Part shown: piece by piece, positions 43,462 to 55,531 of the stretch
Position numbering within the stretch: position 1 is the stretch's first letter
How the letters are laid out: each line of letters opens with the position of its first letter
The notes under the pieces: model-generated
Seen by the model: only the letters and a program-made list of their open reading frames with translations
What the model was told of the DNA's origin: nothing
Databases searched by the model: none
Program-made: the position numbers and the translations under genes
Assembly (NCBI GenBank): GCA_963921425.1
Contig: OY992832.1
Location: forward strand, 32,507,475-32,571,474
DNA length: 64,000 nucleotides
Reading direction: 5' to 3'
From: Dryas octopetala
Taxonomy: Eukaryota; Streptophyta; Magnoliopsida; Rosales; Rosaceae

Positions 43462-44392
43462 GGGCCAGCAACAATGAATGAAATGAAACTGATCCATGGG
43501 TTGGGTTAGTTCCTCTTTTTGCGTTACTTCCCTTCTTTTCTCTCTCTCTCTCTCTTCAGTTTCCAAATAGGCAAAGCATCAGAAAATCCCATCTTTTTCT
43601 CTTTCTTCCTCTGTTTTTCCTCCACTAGTTTTGCCACGTCATACACCCCAAGCAATGCAATGCAACTCTACTTACCCCGTCATTTCACTTCTCGGGTTTC
43701 AATTAATTTATTTTTAAAAAGAAACAATGAAGTTCATTCCATTTTATTAATTGTATATCAATTGTAAAAAATCTAGAGAGTCAATTGTATTTTAAAAAAT
43801 AGAGTAAGAAGAAGTATATCATCAATTGAATTCAAGAGAAAAGAAATATAGTAATTCTGCATATCATGATTGTGACATAGGATACCATTTGATCCTTTTT
43901 TGGGGCTCTTCCTAGGTTTTTGCTCTTGATTGCTCACCATATGTGGAAACCTTACAGGTTAGGTAGTGATTCATGGTCTTCAATACAGCAGGAAAACCTT
44001 GCATCTTAGCTTTTCTGTCCGTATTGTTTATTCTCGATGTTCATAATTTACAGCATTTCGGCACTCATTTAGCCTCATGCTACACATAGCTCATGAAATT
44101 ACCATGGCAATAATATTTCACTGCCTTGAACTTCAAGTTGCTTCCAAGAGGCACCACTAACCACCTAAGACTTTTGTATGGAGAGCAAAGAAGCCTCAAA
44201 TTCCTCATCTTAATATAAAGAGGAAGATTGTTGCATCACCGATCACAAGCATGTGAAGCACAGGATGCCAAACTCAAACACGAACAGCCTGAGTCTCCAA
44301 AAAATTAGCCCTACAAGCCATTGGGGTTAGCCCAAGTGGTAAGGGAGGGTGGAAAAATGAGTTAGGATGAGGATAAGTCAAGTGTTCGATCC
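43301..44392. other. CT repeat and downstream flank of the PPR pseudogene
   Basis: A (CT)n run at 43411-43459. From about 43540 the DNA matches 20850-21640, including 'tcaccatatgtggaaacctt' and the SINE-like 'tagcccaagtggtaagg'. This is the copied 3' flank of the DYW PPR gene. Confidence 0.55.
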
Positions 44393-46094
44393 CACTAATC
44401 ATCTCCCACATCCTATGGATCTCTGCTCTTTGTGGGTGTGCATCATCATTTGCCACAAACATGTGGACTGCATTCTCAATCTCCACCCAACTACAAGCAG
44501 GTTCCTTTTTCACCCCAATTTCTTTCATCATCTTTCTCACTTTTGCGGCGTCACTCCAACTGCCGGCAGATGCATAGATGTTAGAGAGTATCGCATAGGG
44601 CCCTGAATCATGGGGATCAAGCTCAAAAATACGTTCAGCAGCATAAGCACCCAAGTCTGCATTCTTGTGCATCCTACAAGCACCTAGCAAGGCTCCCCAA
44701 CAGCTGCCGTGGTTCAATTGGCATTTCTTTTATGAACTTCTCAGCTTGACCAAGAAGACCTGCTCGACCAAGAAGATCAACAATTGTCACATAATGTAAA
44801 ACCTGTGGTTCTACTTTGCGCGCTTTCATCAAGTCAAAATAATATTGTCCTTCATCCACAAGGCCAGCATGGCTACAGGCAATAAGAACACAGAGGAAGG
44901 TTATATCATTAGGTTGAATTCCAATCTTCAACATCTCTTCAAACCGCTGCACAGTTTCCTTTCCAAGCCCATGCTGGGCGTAACCAGTAAGCATCGAATT
45001 CCAAGAAACAATGTCTTGTCTAACCAACCTGTCAAAAACCTTTTTTGCATCCTCAATGCTGCCTGATTTGGCATACATGTCAATGAGAGTGTTCCCAACA
45101 AAAGCAACAAGCTGAACACTCGATTTTATCATATGAGCGTGAACCCACTTGGCCTTGCTCCAAAGACCCTGCACTGGCACAAGCAGTAAAGACAATAGAA
45201 TAGTGAAATGAGTAAGTTTGAACCTTCCCTCAGCATCTTCCAGAACAACCTCAGAGAATGCTCTCCTTGAGCCTTCCTAGCATGCTTCGCAATCAAGGCA
45301 TCCATTACACCTCATTCTTGGTCTCTAGGGCGTCAAAGATCAATTGAGATTCATCCATTTGGCCACACCTAGCATACATGTCCACAAGAGAAGTGCCAAC
45401 ATAAACATTGGGAATCGAAACCGTACTTAAAGGAATAAGCGTGAAGCTGTCTGCCATGCTTATCATCAGAGCCAGCACCAGAAGCCTTCAACAAGCTAGA
45501 CAAGGTGAACTGGTTGGGTTGCAGTCCAAGGAAGAGCATTTGAGGAAACAAAACAAGGGCATCATGAGGCCGATCAAGTTGAGAATAGCCAGAAATCAAG
45601 GCAGTCCAAGTGACCAAGTCCCTGTGAGGCATTTCATCAAACAGTTTGCGAGCGTCGTCCAGGCTACCGCACTTGACATACATGTTGAGGATGGTGTTGT
45701 GGGTGGGAAGGTCGTCCTTAAGCTCGGAAGTAAGGATGTGAGAATGCACAATTCTTGCTTGTTTGAGTTTGGCCCTCTGGGTACATCTGGTTAGCAACTT
45801 ATTGTAGAGAGTCTGGTCCACTTCCAACACACCAGCATTAACCAAGTCCAGAACATGAAGCCCTGTTCCCGAATTATGGAGACTCTTTCGGAGAAGGTCC
45901 TTATCTTGCAGGATGATATTATGGGAAGCGTAACAGTCTTCGCCGTCTGAAGTTTCCGAGTCAGTGAAGGTGGCCGGAGTTGCAGACGTCCCCAACTGTG
46001 CCGATAATGGAAGTTTCGGAATGCCAACAACAACATTATTGTACAAGTACAAGGCCTTGGACTTGGAGTCACTACACAAAATGTGTCTCTTCAT
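44393..46094 (-). pseudogene. DYW PPR gene, second copy, decayed and without DYW domain
   Basis: Homologous to 21945-23612. It has its own start, ATG at 46094 (MKRHILCSDSKSKALYLYN), with no SDHAF1 piece, so it shows what the parent's N-terminus may have looked like. Open from 46094 to about 45400 (LPLSAQLGTSATPATF, RDLVTWTALISGYSQ); then frameshifts near 45410, 45160-45240 and 44700. The frame in between (KSGSIEDAKKVFDRLV, NDITFLCVLIACSHAGLVD) is still readable. After KEPACSWVEIEN and RMWEMISG the sequence jumps to 3' flank, so roughly 320 bases with the DYW domain are deleted. Clearly dead. Confidence 0.88.
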
Positions 46095-46120
46095 CAGATT
46101 GCAGATTTACAGCCAGTAGG

Positions 46121-47084
46121 CTCCAGGGAATAAAATTTCGGGTTTCGAGGAAATTTCGATGGAAATTTCGATGAAAATTTCGACGGAAATTTCAAAGATT
46201 TTTAAATTTCGACAAAAATTCGACGGAAACGATGGAAATTATTATCAAAATACGAAAATTTTGAATGAAACTTCACAATATGTTTATTTAACATATTATC
46301 TACTACATTGATAAAAAATATTGAAAAAAATCAAATTATATGGTAGGTTTCATGTGATATGTGATGAATATAATGCGCGCTGGAGGCAAATACTATGAAA
46401 TAAAATTAGTATAATGAATAAATAAAATTGATATATTATTTATACTCTATAATATATACACTAAATTCTATATACTTTATAATCTATACTCTATATTATT
46501 TAAGATATCGTATAGAATATTAGGGTTTAGGTCCTTTAGGATATTTTTAATTATTTTTTATATAAAAAGGTATTAGAGTTTATTGGTTTAGGGTTTAAAA
46601 ACAATTAAACGAAACTCCAACACGGCCAAACGAAATCTCAAATCATTTTTTTTTTCAATTGCCCAAAAACCTCAAACTAGGATATGGTATATGATATTAG
46701 GGTTTAGGTTCTTTAGAGTATTTTAAATTATTTTTTATATTGAAATATATTAGAGTTTACAAATTTAGGGGTTTAAAAACAACTACATAAAACTCCAAAA
46801 AAGCCAAATAAAAACCCAAACTATTTTATTTTCTTTACAATTGACCAAAGGCCCCAAACTCCAATCTACCCTAAACCTTTTAATTTTTTTTTTCTCTTGT
46901 TTTTTTCTTCTTTTCTTTTTTTTTTTCTTTTCTTTTTTTCTTTTTTTTCCTTTCTTTCTTTTTTTTTTTTTTTTTTTTTTTTCCTTTCTTTTTTTCTTTT
47001 TTTTCCTTTCTTTTTTTTTCTCCCTTTTCTTTCTTTCCCCAATTCCCCCCGAGTCTCCAGACTCTCCACTGTTTTTCTTCTTCT

Positions 47085-47148
<64 letters not shown>

Positions 47149-47213
47149 TCTCTCTCTCTCTCTCCACCCCATACCTGCGCCGCTGCCCTCGCCCCCCCTG
47201 CCGCCGCGCCCTG
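46121..47213. mobile_element. hAT-like element cut by the assembly gap
   Basis: Starts cagggaataaaatttcggg, matching the reversed right end of the hAT at 56041-57263, and 46260-46700 matches 56760-57150 in reverse ('atatgtttatttaa', 'aaataaaattagtataatga'). The right part is a long T/C-rich run (46880-47160) leading into the gap. It inserted beside the start of the PPR pseudogene. The 14-mer cagccagtaggctc stands both just before it (46107-46120) and just after the gap (47414-47427). Confidence 0.65.
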
Positions 47214-47413
47214 NNNNNNNNNNNNNNNNNNNNNNNNNNNNNNNNNNNNNNNNNNNNNNNNNNNNNNNNNNNNNNNNNNNNNNNNNNNNNNNNNNNNNNN
47301 NNNNNNNNNNNNNNNNNNNNNNNNNNNNNNNNNNNNNNNNNNNNNNNNNNNNNNNNNNNNNNNNNNNNNNNNNNNNNNNNNNNNNNNNNNNNNNNNNNNN
47401 NNNNNNNNNNNNN
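47214..47413. other. Assembly gap of 200 N
   Basis: Exactly 200 undetermined bases in a CT-rich to GC-rich stretch, a place where sequencing often fails. The true length is unknown. Confidence 1.
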
Positions 47414-47510
47414 CAGCCAGTAGGCTCATAGCATACTTGTTTGTTTGGTCCGAGGTTAAGGTTCTAGTTCTACTTCAGAAAACGCATTTTATCGGCTATT
47501 CTTTAATAAT
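47414..47510. other. Short flank between gap and TIR element
   Basis: Unique-looking DNA that follows the repeated 14-mer after the gap. Confidence 0.4.
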
Positions 47511-49365
47511 GGATAAATTACAATTTAATATCTCAACTTTAACTCGAATTTCAAATTAGTACTTTATGTTCAAAAAGTTACAATTTCATGCATCAACTTT
47601 CATTTTGTTTCAAGTTAGTACCTCCGTTAGATTTTCTGTTAGTGAGCCGTTATCTTTGATGGCATAACATTGATATTTTCGTCTTTTCACCTTAATTTCA
47701 TCTATTTGAATTCTAATTAGCAATAATGCTAGTTGTCTCACATTTTTTTTTTCTCATATTTGTATTTCACCTGATGTGTCATTATTTTACTGGAAGAGTA
47801 TTTCTTTTTTCTTTTTTAGGTTTTATTTTTTAATTTATAATGTCCAATGTATGAATACCATGTAAGATGGTATAAAATTGTGGTATAAAAATGTGGTAAG
47901 TGTAGCATTACTGTTCTAATTAGTCACCAAAGCAGCCACATGTAAAAAAAAAAAATTATATTAAAAAAAAAACAAAAAAAATCATTTACCAAAAAAAATT
48001 CTTTTTTTTTTTTGTTCAAAAACACAACTCCCATCCTCTTCCCTTCCCCCAGCCTGACCCACCCCCTCCCCTCCCCGCAACCCAGCCCCTCCCCTGCAAC
48101 CCCTCCCCCTCCTTGCAACCTATCCCATCCCCTCCCTGCAACCCAACCCCTCCCCTGCAACCCAGCCCCTCCCCCTCCCCGCAACCCAGCCCCTCCACTA
48201 CAACCCAGCCTCTCCCCCTCCCTGCAACCCAGCCTCTCCCCACAACCCAGGCCCTCCTCCTCCCTGCAACCCAGGCCCTCCCTCGTCGTCGCAGCCACGT
48301 CCGAGATCTCCCTCCCTCTTAGAGTCGTTGGGCAACATCTAAGATCTCCCTCCTTTTCAGATCTGCTCCAGCCTTCGACCTGAGTGGCGCTTTGGCGACA
48401 ATGACTGGATTTGCTACAATACGACGACTTGAGACAAAGACGGGGTGGTTGACTGTGGGGTCGGCAGCAGGCTGGGTGGCTGTCGGAGTGGATCTCGGCA
48501 TGGGATCGGCGGCGAGGTGTGTGTTTGGGAGGGAAGGGAAGGTTGTAGGTTGGTTTGGGTTCTTTTTGGCTTAGTTCTGAAAATTCTGAGTTGGGTTTTT
48601 AAAGTTCAAGCTTATCAACTATCTCCACAAACACCACCAGCCAACAAATGAAAATGGTGAGTTGGGTCTGGGTTTTGGTGTGGATGCTTCTTGTTTTCAA
48701 TTGAGTTGAATTGTGTTTGATTGCGTGTGTGGAATGTGAATTAAGATTGTTCAGGTTTAAAGCTATGACATTTTTAAGTCTCAACGTACTCTGAATGGGG
48801 AGGGAGACAGGGATGGCGGGGGAGGGAGACAATTAAGAGTTAAGTTATGTGGGGGAGTGCGACGAGGCCGAGACTGGGTGGGGGGATGGCCGACGAGGGG
48901 AGGTAGAGGGAGGTGGAAGCAAGGAGGGGTAGGGAGGAGGAGGAGGAGGAGGAGGAGGAGGGGTTGGGGGTGGGGAAGAGGGGAGAGGGGGGAGGAAGAC
49001 AGCTGGGGAGAGAAAGTTGCAGAGAAAGTGAGGGACTTGGGGAGAGAGATGGTGGGTTTGAAGATTTTGTTTTTGACAAAAAAAAAATTTGTTTAAATGA
49101 TTTAAAGTTTTTTTAAATATTAAAATAATTTTTTTTACATGTGGCAGCTTAGGTGGCTAATTAGAGTTTAGGTTGACAAAATTAGGGTGAAAAGACAAAT
49201 ATATCTCTGTCACATCATTAAAGATAACGATCGATTGACAGAAAATCTAACGGAGGTATTAACTTGAAACAAAATGAAAGTTGAGGCATGAATTTGCAAC
49301 TTATTGAACTTGAGGTACTAACTTCAAATACAAGGTAAAGTTGAGGTATTAAATTGTAATTACCC
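47511..49365. mobile_element. MULE-like element with about 210-bp inverted repeats
   Basis: Left TIR 47511-47720 plus 47924-47960, and right TIR 49125-49365, share in mirror image aattacaatttaat, 'caactttcattttgtttcaa', 'acctccgttagattttctgt' and 'gtcttttcacc'. Probable 9-bp TSD: tttaataat (47502-47510) and ttaattaat (49366-49374), 7 of 9 matching. The core has a C-rich stretch of repeated 'ccctgcaacccag' words (48060-48290) and no recognised gene. The left TIR is interrupted by a 193-bp MITE. Confidence 0.8.
47721..47913. mobile_element. MITE nested in the left TIR, 10-bp TSD
   Basis: A 193-bp element with ends CAATAATGCTA and, reversed, CAGTAATGCTA. It is flanked by a perfect 10-bp TSD, ttctaattag (47711-47720 and 47914-47923). 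Removing it restores the TIR alignment of the host element. Its ends match the MITE at 9611-9807. Confidence 0.85.
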
Positions 49366-49374
49366 TTAATTAAT

Positions 49375-49672
49375 TTATATTTATAGCACTTGTTCATAAT
49401 TAAGGGTTTGTTCAATAAGATTTTTCGTTTTTTTCATTATTATTTGGATTTTTATATAAGTAAAAATTGTCTTTGTAGAATATCTGAGTCTTTTTATGAT
49501 TTTTCAATATATATATATTTCATTATTATTTTTTACGGATTTTAGGGTATAGAAATAGAATCATCGTTCGAAGCTATATATTAAGTTTTAACTCTCAAGT
49601 TTTAGGTTTCACCATTTCATTAAAGGGCAAATTTTGAAATGAAGTTATACAAGACCCATCAAATCCATCGAT
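49375..49672. other. Spacer between two MULEs
   Basis: AT-rich, no ORF. Its last bases contain the left TSD of the FAR1-type element. Confidence 0.4.
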
Positions 49673-49857
49673 TTTCTCCTTGGACAATGCTTCCTTCAGA
49701 CTAGTCTGAGGAAGTCCTCAGTCCCTATCTATGTGGCACAATCACAACCACTTATCCGTTTTTTTTTTTTTTAGCCAAATAACCTTTAACCCACTTGAGT
49801 TAACTTTTAACAAATGGAATTTCAGACCAACAAAAAAAGTGGGTTGGAAACAGTATA

Positions 49858-49995
49858 CCAACACGAAGGCTTAAGGCTTGGAAACCAGTATTCCAAGCTA
49901 GTATTCCACCAATATTCCACCAGTATTCCAAGCCAGTATTCCAACACGACGGCTTGGAAACCAGTATTCCACTAGTATTTCACCAGTATTCCCGG
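49858..49995. repeat. Subterminal short repeats in the MULE
   Basis: About nine copies of a 10-12 base word 'ccagtattcca' or variants (ctagtattcca, ccaatattcca). They lie just inside the left TIR and have no counterpart on the right. Subterminal arrays like this often serve as transposase binding sites in other elements; here that is a guess. Confidence 0.75.
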
Positions 49996-50471
49996 TCTAT
50001 GTGGCACAATCACGTTGTTCTTTCTTCCTCTTCCATTTTCACGGCCAGACACCAGTATCCACTGTGAGCTTCATTGATTTCGCATTGGATAGTTGGTACA
50101 AGGCAAGTGAGTTTGATGACTATTTGAGTTTTACAATTTGCTCTGTTTGCTTATGAGAGAAATAGAAATTGATAGAACTAATTTTAGAGGTTGTGGTTGG
50201 ATTTCAACTATTTTATGACCATTAAGGCTAATTGATGAAAGCCCTAATCTAAGTGGCTGCAAATCTCCCAAATTAAATTTTAGAGGTTGTGGTTGCATCG
50301 AACAATGGGTTTCCAAACAATCTCCAGTATTTTCATTTGGTCTTTTTACTCTTTTTGATGTTAAATTAAACTTTATAGGATGTTTTGAATTACAATTTTT
50401 ACAGAATTGTGTTTGATTTAATTTATAATTATATTATAGTTTGATTCTAATTGATTAACTACATTAATTGT

Positions 50472-51290
50472 AGGTCAATGGAGAATATGGATTGTGAAAG
50501 TCTAAGTAGTGAGTCGACCATTTACTGATGTCAAAACTCAGGATGTGCAAAGTAAGGACCAATGTGACTCATTTATTCATTCACATGCTACTGACTTGGG
50601 TAAATCAAATAATGACATTCAAAAAAAAATTGAAAAGGATATGCTTGACATGGAGTTTAGTTCTGATGAAAGTGCATATAAGTTTTATGTGAATTATCGT
50701 GGTAAAGTGGGTTTTGATGTGAGAAAAAATAGTCGGAAAAGCAACAAAATGAGTTTTGTTAAAAAAGTAACTTATTGCTGCTCTAAAGAAAGTTATCGAA
50801 GGCCTGACACACGATGTGAAAATGTGTCTTATTTCCAACCAATTACGAGGGTTGGTTGTTAAACACATATGTCTAGCCTACTTCAAAAAAATGGAAAATT
50901 TAAGGTTGTATCATTTAAGGAAGGTCATAATCATGCTTTAATTAGAACACCAATGAAATATATGCTCAAGATCAATAGAAGTATGTCTAAGTCTCAAAAA
51001 GAACATGCCAATGATGCAGAAAAATCAGGAATACCCATTAAAGCCACTTTTGAGTTAATGAGTAGAGAAGTTAGGGGACGAACCTTGGATTTATGGATAA
51101 AAATTATCATAATTACATACATAAAAGGCGAAACACCAACATGGAAAAGGGAGATGCTGGTGCTGTATTGCAATATTTTCACAAAATGCACTCTAAGAAT
51201 TCAACTTATTTTTATTCAATGCAACTTGATGAGGAATTGAGGATGATATGATCACAAATATATTTTGGGCAGATGCACGTTCAGTAAGTG
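50472..51290 (+). pseudogene. FAR1-type MULE transposase N-terminus (decayed)
   Basis: Reads DMEFSSDESAYKFYVNYRGK, VGFDVRKNSRKSNKMSFVKK and, after a stop, KFKVVSFKEGHNHALIRTP. This is the FAR1 DNA-binding domain (WRKY-GCM1 zinc-finger class) of FHY3/FAR1-related proteins and their parent transposases, including the closing H-N-H. It then gives fragments such as IPIKATFELMSREVRG before losing frame. The catalytic MULE and SWIM domains are missing. At least three stops or frame changes. Confidence 0.8.
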
Positions 51291-51615
51291 ATTATTGTTT
51301 GTTTGGGGATGTTGTTTGTTTTGATACTGTTAGGCTTTATTTTTATATATTTACACAAACATATTAATCTAAACTTCTATCTCCTCATTTTCTTCTATTA
51401 GGGATCCTATATGTTTCCCAGCTTACCATTTTCAAGCCTTGAACATTTTGATGTGCTAGAGAACATTTCTTTCACTCAACTACTTCATGTGAGTATTTTA
51501 GTTGTCAAGTGCCACATATATTTCACTCAAATGAACACTATAATTTGTCATGTCATGTTAATTTTTTTGTATTAACTTATGGTTATTGGATTTTGTAGGA
51601 ATCAATAGGAAGAAC

Positions 51616-54600
51616 TAGGGCTGCCCTTTGGTTTGGTTTTTACCGAACCGACCGACTACCGACCGAATTTTTTTGGTTTGGTATACCGATTTTCACAATT
51701 CGAAAATCGGAAATCCGAAACCGAAAATATCTGAAAAAAGTTGGTTTGGTTTTGGTAAAGATCGAAAAAAGGTGGTAAACCGATCGATTACCGAAAGAAA
51801 CCAAATCGATTATTACCGAAAAAACTGAAACAATTACCGAAATTTAGTTATATATGCTTATATAATACTATTATGTTAGTGGTACAATAAATATTAAACT
51901 ACTAATATCTTTTTTTTTTTTTGAGAAAAGGAGAAACTTCATTGATTAAGAGTAATTGGAGACATCTGCTGAGAGGATTGGGAGCAGCCAGGGGGGTGCT
52001 TCCTCAACCCAAGTGGAGAGCTCATTACAAGATAAAGCCATTTTGGCTACAGCATCAGCTGCCATGTTACAGCTACGAGGTACCCATTGACAGGAGAAGG
52101 AGATAAGAAGAAGACTAAGTTCCACAGCCTCGTTGAGCAGAGCAGCATCAGCCCCCAAATAGAGCGAGTGGGACAAGATCTTCGCCACCGCATCCTTGGC
52201 ATCAAGCTCCAGTAAAACGTGCCTGAAGCCCAAGTCCCAAGCAAACCGTAGACCTTCTCTTGCTGCGATCAACTCGGTGTGGGCAGGACATATGAATGGT
52301 TGCACCTGTAGCGCCCCAGCCGCCAGAAAGTGGCCATCTTCATCTCGGATAACAATCCCGACACCGCGGGCACCCGATACAGAGCATGTCGCAGCATCAA
52401 CATTGACTTTCACCCAGCCAGCTGGTGGGCGCCTCCATTGCTGGACCAGTGTTGGTTTTGGCGTGTCTTCCTTTCTTAAGTTGGCCTCCCTGTAGTTGCG
52501 TGCGAGTTCATCCATTCGCTCCACAAGCTTGAGGGGCGAGGTAGCAGAGCCATTAAAAAGGAGGTCGTTTCTAGCGTTCCACAATCCCCAGCAAATATAA
52601 GCTGCAATTGTTAGTTCAGTATGGGAGAGTGTTGTAGCTAAGTAACTTAGAAACCCAGCAAAACCATCCCAAATCCACTTCCTCGAGGCGCCATATATAA
52701 CTGAGGATTTCCAGACATCATGTGCATAGGGGCAGTCCCAAAGGGCATGTAGCAATGTCTCAGGAGCACACTCACATCTGGGGCAGGAGGGGTCCATGGT
52801 CACCTTTCTCATGTATAGGTTGGCTCGGCATGGAACAAAGTTGTGCATACATCTCCAGAGAAACAATTTGATTTTATTTGGGCATTGCAAGGTCCAAATT
52901 GACTTCCAAGGATTTGAGTTCACTCCCGTGGAAGCAGTGGGGTTGCCAGCAAGTCTATCCTTTTCAGATCGAGCAGTCTTGTATCCACTGCGGACGTTAT
53001 AGAGGCCATTTCGTTCGTAGTGCCAGATGAGACAATCATCTCTCATTTGCGTGCTCAGGGGTATACTCAAAATTGCAGTAGCTTCTTCTTCCCAAAAGGA
53101 TTCCCGAATGAGTTGTTCATTCCAAACACCTGGAGCTGAAAAGAGTTCAGTAACAATGGTGTCCGGCGCCAATAGGGGAGGGGAGCAGATTCGGAATGAG
53201 GAAGGTCTAGGGATCCACTTGTCTTGATACACCCGAACACAAAGCCCAGTACCCACCCTCCACCGGAGCCCCAGTTGAAGAAGCTCTCTGCCCCATAGGA
53301 GAGATTTCCAAATATGTGAAGCATGACTGCCTAACCGGGCATGGAGAAGGCTTCCATTGGGAAAATATTTGGCCTGATAGATCCTAGCCACCAGTGAGTT
53401 GGGCGCAATGAGGAGGCGCCAACATTGCTTGGCGACCAGGGCTTGATTAAAGTCTCCAATATGTCTGAATCCTAGACCACCACCATATTTACCATGGCAT
53501 ACAGCATCCCATTTGGCCCAGTGGATACCCTTAGCATTTTTGGCCTTGGCCCACCAGTAGTTGGCGAAGATGGAGTGGAGTTTTTGCCAAACACCCGTAG
53601 GCATCCGAAAACAGCTCATTGAATAGGTGGGCATCGCTTGGAGGACGGCTTTAATTAGAACATCTTTCCCAGCACGTGATAGCAATTTTTCCTTCCACCC
53701 ATTAACCCTCTTCACGACTCTGTCTAGGATTTCATGAAATAACTGTTTCTTTCCTCTACCTGCAGAAGTTGGCAGCCCCAAATATTTCTCATGGCATGCA
53801 ACAACATTAATTTGGAGGATATCACTCACCGTTGATTTCACTTCATCAGTGACATTAGGACTAAAGCACACTGCTGACTTGGAGAAATTAATCATTTGCC
53901 CGGACGCCAATTCATAAGCCTGGAATATTTCTTTGAGAGTGAGACTAGCTTCTCTGTTGGCATTAAGGAAAAGAATACTGTCATCAGCGAAGAAGAGGTG
54001 GGATATCGAAGGGGCAGTGGGAGAGACGCGGACCCCCTCAATAGCCCCTCTATTTTCAGCCTCTCGCAGCAGACCCGTAAAGCCTTCAGTCACCATTAGG
54101 AACAGATAAGGGGAAAGCGGGCAGCCTTGTCTAAGGCCCCGTTGTGGTGTGATAAGACCGGTAGGCTGGCCATTCCAGAGTACAGAGAAGGAAGTAGTGG
54201 ATACACAATCAAGCAGCCGAGCAACCCAGTCTACGTGAAAGCCCAATTTAATCATAACTGCTTCAAGGAAACTCCATTCGACCCGATCATAGGCTTTGGC
54301 CATGTCAAGCTTAATAGCCATCCTCCCTTTAGCTCCTTTTTTTGTATGTTGGAGTGAATGAGTGAGCTCAAAAGCAGCCATAACGTTGTCTAGTATCATC
54401 CTACCAGGCACAAAGGCACTTTGGGACTCAGATATCACACAGGGAAGCACATCTTTCATGCGGATTGCAAGAGCTTTGGCGACAATTTTATAGATAACAG
54501 TACACAAGCTGATCGGTCGAAATTCAGTCACTCTCTCGGGCCTTTTGGTTTTAGGAATGAGGGCAATCAGTGTATGATTAAATTCTTGAACACTGGCCTC

Positions 54601-55531
54601 TCCATTGAGAATGCTTAGGCATTTGGCGGTCACTGCATCTCCCACTATGTGCCAACAGGACTGATAAAAAAGTGCCGGCATTCCATCATGCCCAGGGGCC
54701 TTGGTAGGTCCAATAAGATTGAGGGCATGTTCCACGTCCGCACATGTGAATGGTCGGAGGAGGCGGCTGTTCATTTCTTCGGTGACTCGCTTCTCAATTA
54801 GTTCTACAACCCTCTCAAGATGATCATTGCCTGTGGAAGAGAGTAAGTCCTGGAAGTAATTGCTTATATAATACTATTATGTTAGTGGTACAATAAATAT
54901 TAAACTACTAATATCTTAAACAACTATAAAAAAATATAATTGTATAATGTTATCATATTAATATTATCAAAAGTGTGAGTTAAGATATAGAGTCATTCTC
55001 TAATAAAGTAAATGTTATTATTTTTAGGAAAATAAAAATCTCATCTTTAGGTAAGTAATGCATATATATATATATATATACACTCATATTTATCGGTATA
55101 TATACATACTAAATTAATAGGATATGTACTAATACATATTATTAAATTAATTATACTAGTATATATTATTACTAGGGTAAAATACAAGGTACTATACTAA
55201 ACTACCAATACTACTCGTGCAAATATATATTCATCAAACATTATATTTTATGCATCATATTTGATTAAATTTTAATTTATATTGGTATATAATAATTAGT
55301 ATTATTATAATTAAACTGAAAATGAACCGAAGATATACCGAAGTAAACCGAAAATGAACCGAAGATATACTGAAGTAAATCGAAAATGAACCGAAAATAT
55401 CCGATACCAAAATTACCGAAATCGAATCGAAAACTGAAATTTACCTAAAATTACCGAACCAAAAAATACCGAATTTTTTGGTTTTGGTTTGGTAAGCCCC
55501 AATACTCCGAACCGACCGATGGGCAGCCCTA
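51616..55531. mobile_element. hAT element with 8-bp TSD, split by a LINE
   Basis: Ends TAGGGCTGCCC on both sides in inverted orientation, flanked by ggaagaac (51608-51615) and agaagaac (55532-55539), 7 of 8 matching. The subterminal DNA is full of 'accgaa' words ('aaccgaccgac', 'accgaaatt'), a hallmark of a common non-autonomous plant hAT group. Without the LINE it is about 910 bases and noncoding. The copy of the host MULE at 63.65 kb has the uninterrupted target (caataggaggaaccaatg). Confidence 0.9.
51912..54860 (-). mobile_element. 5'-truncated L1-type LINE with intact ORF2 remainder
   Basis: A 2949-bp minus-strand insertion with poly-A tail (poly-T at 51912-51922) and a perfect 57-bp direct repeat at its edges (51855-51911 and 54861-54917). 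The frame is open from the truncation point (YFQDLLSSTGN) to the stop at 51946. Domains in order: reverse transcriptase (KAPGHDGMPALFYQSCW, FRPISLC, GLRQGCPLSPYLF, catalytic FFADDSILF), zf-RVT (NPWKSIWTLQCPNKIKLFLW, CPRCECAPETLLHALWDCP) and C-terminal RNase H (VKVNVDAATC, HTELIAAREGLRFA, ELDAKDAV). ORF1 and the endonuclease are missing. An uninterrupted frame and identical TSDs mean it is young. It cannot move on its own. Confidence 0.93.

Noticed and set aside
46783-47431. Long ORFs on both strands around the gap (Arg/Glu/Lys-rich, Phe/Ser/Leu-rich)
   Set aside because: They are translations of T/C and CT microsatellites and of the N run; not proteins.
51946-54774. A 942-residue ORF as a host gene
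   Set aside because: Reverse transcriptase, zf-RVT and RNase H domains, a poly-A tail and a TSD show a LINE.
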